Origin: MED-G105 sp039025235
GTDB lineage: Bacteria; Pseudomonadota; Alphaproteobacteria; Caulobacterales; Parvularculaceae
Length of the DNA: 64,000 nucleotides
Direction of reading: 5' to 3'
NCBI GenBank assembly: GCA_039025235.1
Contig: JBCCOS010000006.1
Span: forward strand, 1-64,000
In this document: positions 61,727 through 64,000 of the stretch, in pieces
How the letters are laid out: every line of letters starts with the position of its first letter
Position numbering within the stretch: the stretch's first letter is position 1
Position numbers and translations under genes: made by a program
The notes under the pieces: generated by a model
The model's input: the letters and a program-made list of their open reading frames with translations, nothing else
Told to the model about the DNA's origin: nothing
Databases searched by the model: none

Positions 61727-63739
61727 ATGGGTTCAACGCCTATAGCCGCTTCTGAAGCTGGGAACCTTGATCCAGTTATTATGGCTAATGCCATTCGGGC
61801 CCTTTCAATGGATGCTGTCGAGGCTGCCAAGTCTGGGCATCCGGGTATGCCAATGGGCGCAGCTGAGGTTGCCACTGTTCTCTTTACGCAATTCTTGAAG
61901 TTTGATCCTGTCGACCCTCGGTGGCCTGATCGTGATCGTTTTATCCTGTCGGCCGGGCATGGCTCTATGCTGCTTTATGCCCTGTCTCATTTGCTGGGAT
62001 ACAAAGACGTCTCCATCGAAGAGATTAAAAATTTTCGGCAGCTAGGATCAAAAACTGCAGGGCATCCTGAATATGGCGTGCTCGCAGCCGCTGAGACAAC
62101 CACGGGCCCCCTTGGGCAAGGTCTTGCCAATGCGGTGGGGATGGCCATCGCGGAAGCCCATTTAAATGCTCGATTTGGCTCGGATCTGGTGGATCATAAA
62201 ACCTATGCTTTGGTTGGCGATGGGTGCCTTATGGAGGGCATCAGCCACGAAGCCATAGGCCTTGCCGGGCATCTAAAACTTCGTAATCTCATTGTTCTTT
62301 GGGATGATAACGAAATCACTATCGATGGCGCTGTCTCGCTCTCCGATTCGACAAATCAACTACAGCGTTTCGAGGCGGCGGGTTGGGCAACCAAGCGCAT
62401 CGATGGTCACGATCCATCGGCAATTGAGGGAGCCTTACGTGACGCGCAAACCGCTTCACGCCCGACATTAATTTCTTGCAAGACGGTAATCGGTCGCGGT
62501 GCACCGTCGAAACAGGGCACATCGGGAAGTCACGGGGCACCTCTCGGAAGCGAAGAAATCGCGGCAGCACGAGAGGCGATTAACTGGCCCCATGCGCCAT
62601 TCGAAGTTCCAAGCGATGTCCTTTCTGCGTGGCGTGCTGCGGGCTCGCGCGGTGCAGCGACTCGTCGCGACTGGCAGGCATGCCTTGAAGCATCGCCAAA
62701 GAAAACGGCGTTCAACGAAGCCTTGATTGCCGACGTGACCCCAGCTGTCGAGGCCTTGGCAGCATTCAAACGGGACTTAGTGGAGGAAAAGCCATCCGTT
62801 GCGAGCCGCAAGGCATCACAAATGGCTTTGGATGTGATAAATCAGGCGGTGGAATTTACCATTGGCGGATCGGCAGATCTCACAGGGTCCAATAACACCA
62901 AAACTAAGACGATTAATCCGTTGACCTCGGAAAACTATGGCGGTCGCTACGTCTATTACGGGATCCGTGAGCATGGCATGGCCGCTGCTATGAATGGATT
63001 AGCGCTGCATCGCGGCGTTGTACCCTATGGCGGCACATTTCTTGTCTTTACAGACTATTGTCGGCCATCGATCCGGTTATCGGCTCTCATGGAGCAGCGT
63101 GTCATTTACGTTATGACACATGACTCCATTGGGTTGGGTGAAGATGGACCGACGCACCAACCGGTAGAGCACCTTGCTTCGCTGCGCGCGATGCCGAACT
63201 TAACCGTTTTTCGTCCGTGTGATGCAGTTGAGACTGCTGAATGTTGGGCGGCAGCGCTTGCCAACACAAAAGGGCCAAGCATTATAGCGTTGAGCCGACA
63301 AAGTCTGGCGCCCGCACGCCTCTCCCACGAGCAAGAGAATTTATCGGCAAAAGGCGCTTATATTGTTGCCGATGCGCCTGACCCTCACGTAACACTCATC
63401 GCCACGGGGTCGGAAGTCGGCGTTGCAATTGCAGCACAACAATCGCTGGCGTGCGATGCGGTGAGAGCCCGTGTTGTATCTGCCCCTTGTTTTGAGTTAT
63501 TCGCTGCACAGAGTGTGGCGTACAAGTCAGAGGTTTTAGGGGCGGGGCCGCGAATTTGTGTTGAGGCCGGCGTACAACAAGGTTGGGATCAATTTCTGCG
63601 ATCTGGTGATGCGTTTGGCGACCAATTTATCGGGATGTCAAGTTTTGGAGAGTCCGGGCCTATAAAAGCTTTGTACGAACATTTTGGAATTACTGCAGAA
63701 GCAGTGGATGCAGCAGCGCGCAAAGCTGCTCAGGTTTGA
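61727..63739 (+). CDS. tkt: Transketolase
   Basis: A 670-residue thiamine-diphosphate enzyme of the pentose phosphate/Calvin pathways. It has SGHPGMPMGAAEVATVLF, DRFILSAGHGSMLLYALSH, the ThDP motif beginning GDGCLMEG, the catalytic glutamate in GIREHGMAAAMNG, and GEDGPTHQPVEHLASLRAMPN. It lies 19 bp before gap, so central-carbon genes are co-transcribed. Confidence 0.96.
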   Translation: MGSTPIAASEAGNLDPVIMANAIRALSMDAVEAAKSGHPGMPMGAAEVATVLFTQFLKFDPVDPRWPDRDRFILSAGHGSMLLYALSHLLGYKDVSIEEIKNFRQLGSKTAGHPEYGVLAAAETTTGPLGQGLANAVGMAIAEAHLNARFGSDLVDHKTYALVGDGCLMEGISHEAIGLAGHLKLRNLIVLWDDNEITIDGAVSLSDSTNQLQRFEAAGWATKRIDGHDPSAIEGALRDAQTASRPTLISCKTVIGRGAPSKQGTSGSHGAPLGSEEIAAAREAINWPHAPFEVPSDVLSAWRAAGSRGAATRRDWQACLEASPKKTAFNEALIADVTPAVEALAAFKRDLVEEKPSVASRKASQMALDVINQAVEFTIGGSADLTGSNNTKTKTINPLTSENYGGRYVYYGIREHGMAAAMNGLALHRGVVPYGGTFLVFTDYCRPSIRLSALMEQRVIYVMTHDSIGLGEDGPTHQPVEHLASLRAMPNLTVFRPCDAVETAECWAAALANTKGPSIIALSRQSLAPARLSHEQENLSAKGAYIVADAPDPHVTLIATGSEVGVAIAAQQSLACDAVRARVVSAPCFELFAAQSVAYKSEVLGAGPRICVEAGVQQGWDQFLRSGDAFGDQFIGMSSFGESGPIKALYEHFGITAEAVDAAARKAAQV

Positions 63740-63758
63740 TTGATTAGGAGAGTGTAAA

Positions 63759-64000
63759 ATGGCGTTGCGTGTAGGAATTAATGGTTTTGGCCGGATCGGT
63801 CGTTTGACCCTGCGGTCGATGATCGAAAATAATAGAGAGGGCATCGAGGTTGTTGCGATCAATGATTTGGGCCCTGTCGATACGAATGCGCATTTGATCC
63901 AATACGATTCAGTGCATGGCCGTTTTCCGCAAGATGTAAAAGCGACGGAAAACACAATTGATGCTGGGACAGGTCCGATCAAAGTATTTTCGGAACGTGA
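63759..64000 (+). CDS. gap: Glyceraldehyde-3-phosphate dehydrogenase (5' part)
   Basis: The first 80 codons of GapA: VGINGFGRIGRLTLRSMIEN (NAD-binding), VVAINDLGPVDTNAHLIQYD, SVHGRFPQDV. An ATTAGGAG ribosome-binding site lies before ATG 63759. The gene runs off the right edge of the window. Confidence 0.95.
   Translation, partial: MALRVGINGFGRIGRLTLRSMIENNREGIEVVAINDLGPVDTNAHLIQYDSVHGRFPQDVKATENTIDAGTGPIKVFSER

Noticed and set aside
1..64000. CRISPR array, prophage or rRNA operon
   Set aside because: The repeats are dispersed rather than regularly spaced, no cas, capsid or integrase genes are seen, and no rRNA sequence is present.

Overview
The window looks like chromosome of an alphaproteobacterium of moderate GC content. 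Evidence: CpdR next to N-formylglutamate amidohydrolase; an sRNA candidate of the MmgR/alpha-r8 type; a PraR-type XRE regulator; a short 4.5S RNA followed by dnaX-ybaB-recR; def-fmt-truA; rpiA near gor; a DUF4164 gene beside zapA; and an F1 ATP-synthase operon (atpHAGDC) downstream of priA. The order within the class cannot be fixed by eye.

Layout. 1-9.5 kb: a long palindromic element, then gph, glmU, rpiA, an unknown gene, gor, a sulfotransferase-like gene, dapD, a HAD nucleotidase and a secreted DUF1036 protein. 9.7-20 kb: priA, a soluble hybrid histidine kinase and the atp operon, which carries an unexpected PH-domain membrane gene between atpA and atpG. 20-28 kb: a SOUL protein, rppH, a divergent polysaccharide deacetylase, a lipoprotein, nudC, 4.5S RNA, dnaX, ybaB and recR. 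28-37 kb: a GtrB/GtrA-like pair, rmuC converging on a very long RmuC-like coiled-coil protein, then def, fmt and truA. 37-49.6 kb: a signalling block with a REC/pseudokinase protein, a small histidine kinase, a 1456-residue CheB-CheR-PAS-kinase fusion with its response regulator, a PAS-containing chemoreceptor and a porin. 49.8-54.2 kb: an eroded accessory island with a broken GyrI-like gene, two orphan polymorphic-toxin tail/immunity modules, a truncated RHS core, a frameshifted remnant, and a Fic gene with a small partner. 54.2-64 kb: tRNA-Val, cpdR, N-formylglutamate amidohydrolase, the sRNA candidate, a glycosyltransferase, praR-like, hisN-like, zapA, DUF4164, tkt and the start of gap.

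The main discovery is a set of three sequence families (called A, B and C here) of about 103-136 bp intergenic elements. Each has two hairpins and is bounded by TA dinucleotides, with termini reading TAAAGC/GCTTTA or TAGAGC/GCTCTA. One A copy sits inside a C copy. Removing A plus one TA restores exactly the 136 bp length of the other C copy, so the elements have moved and duplicate TA on insertion. Several copies or single-hairpin derivatives lie exactly on stop codons (gor, truA, priA, the RmuC-like gene and a membrane-protein gene). No transposase is visible, so they look like non-autonomous MITE-type elements.

Other points worth attention are the MmgR-like sRNA, the toxin/immunity graveyard, the atp-operon insertion, the RmuC-like paralogue, the cysteine-poor zinc regions of PriA and DnaX, and a 33-residue membrane protein with a strong ribosome-binding site.
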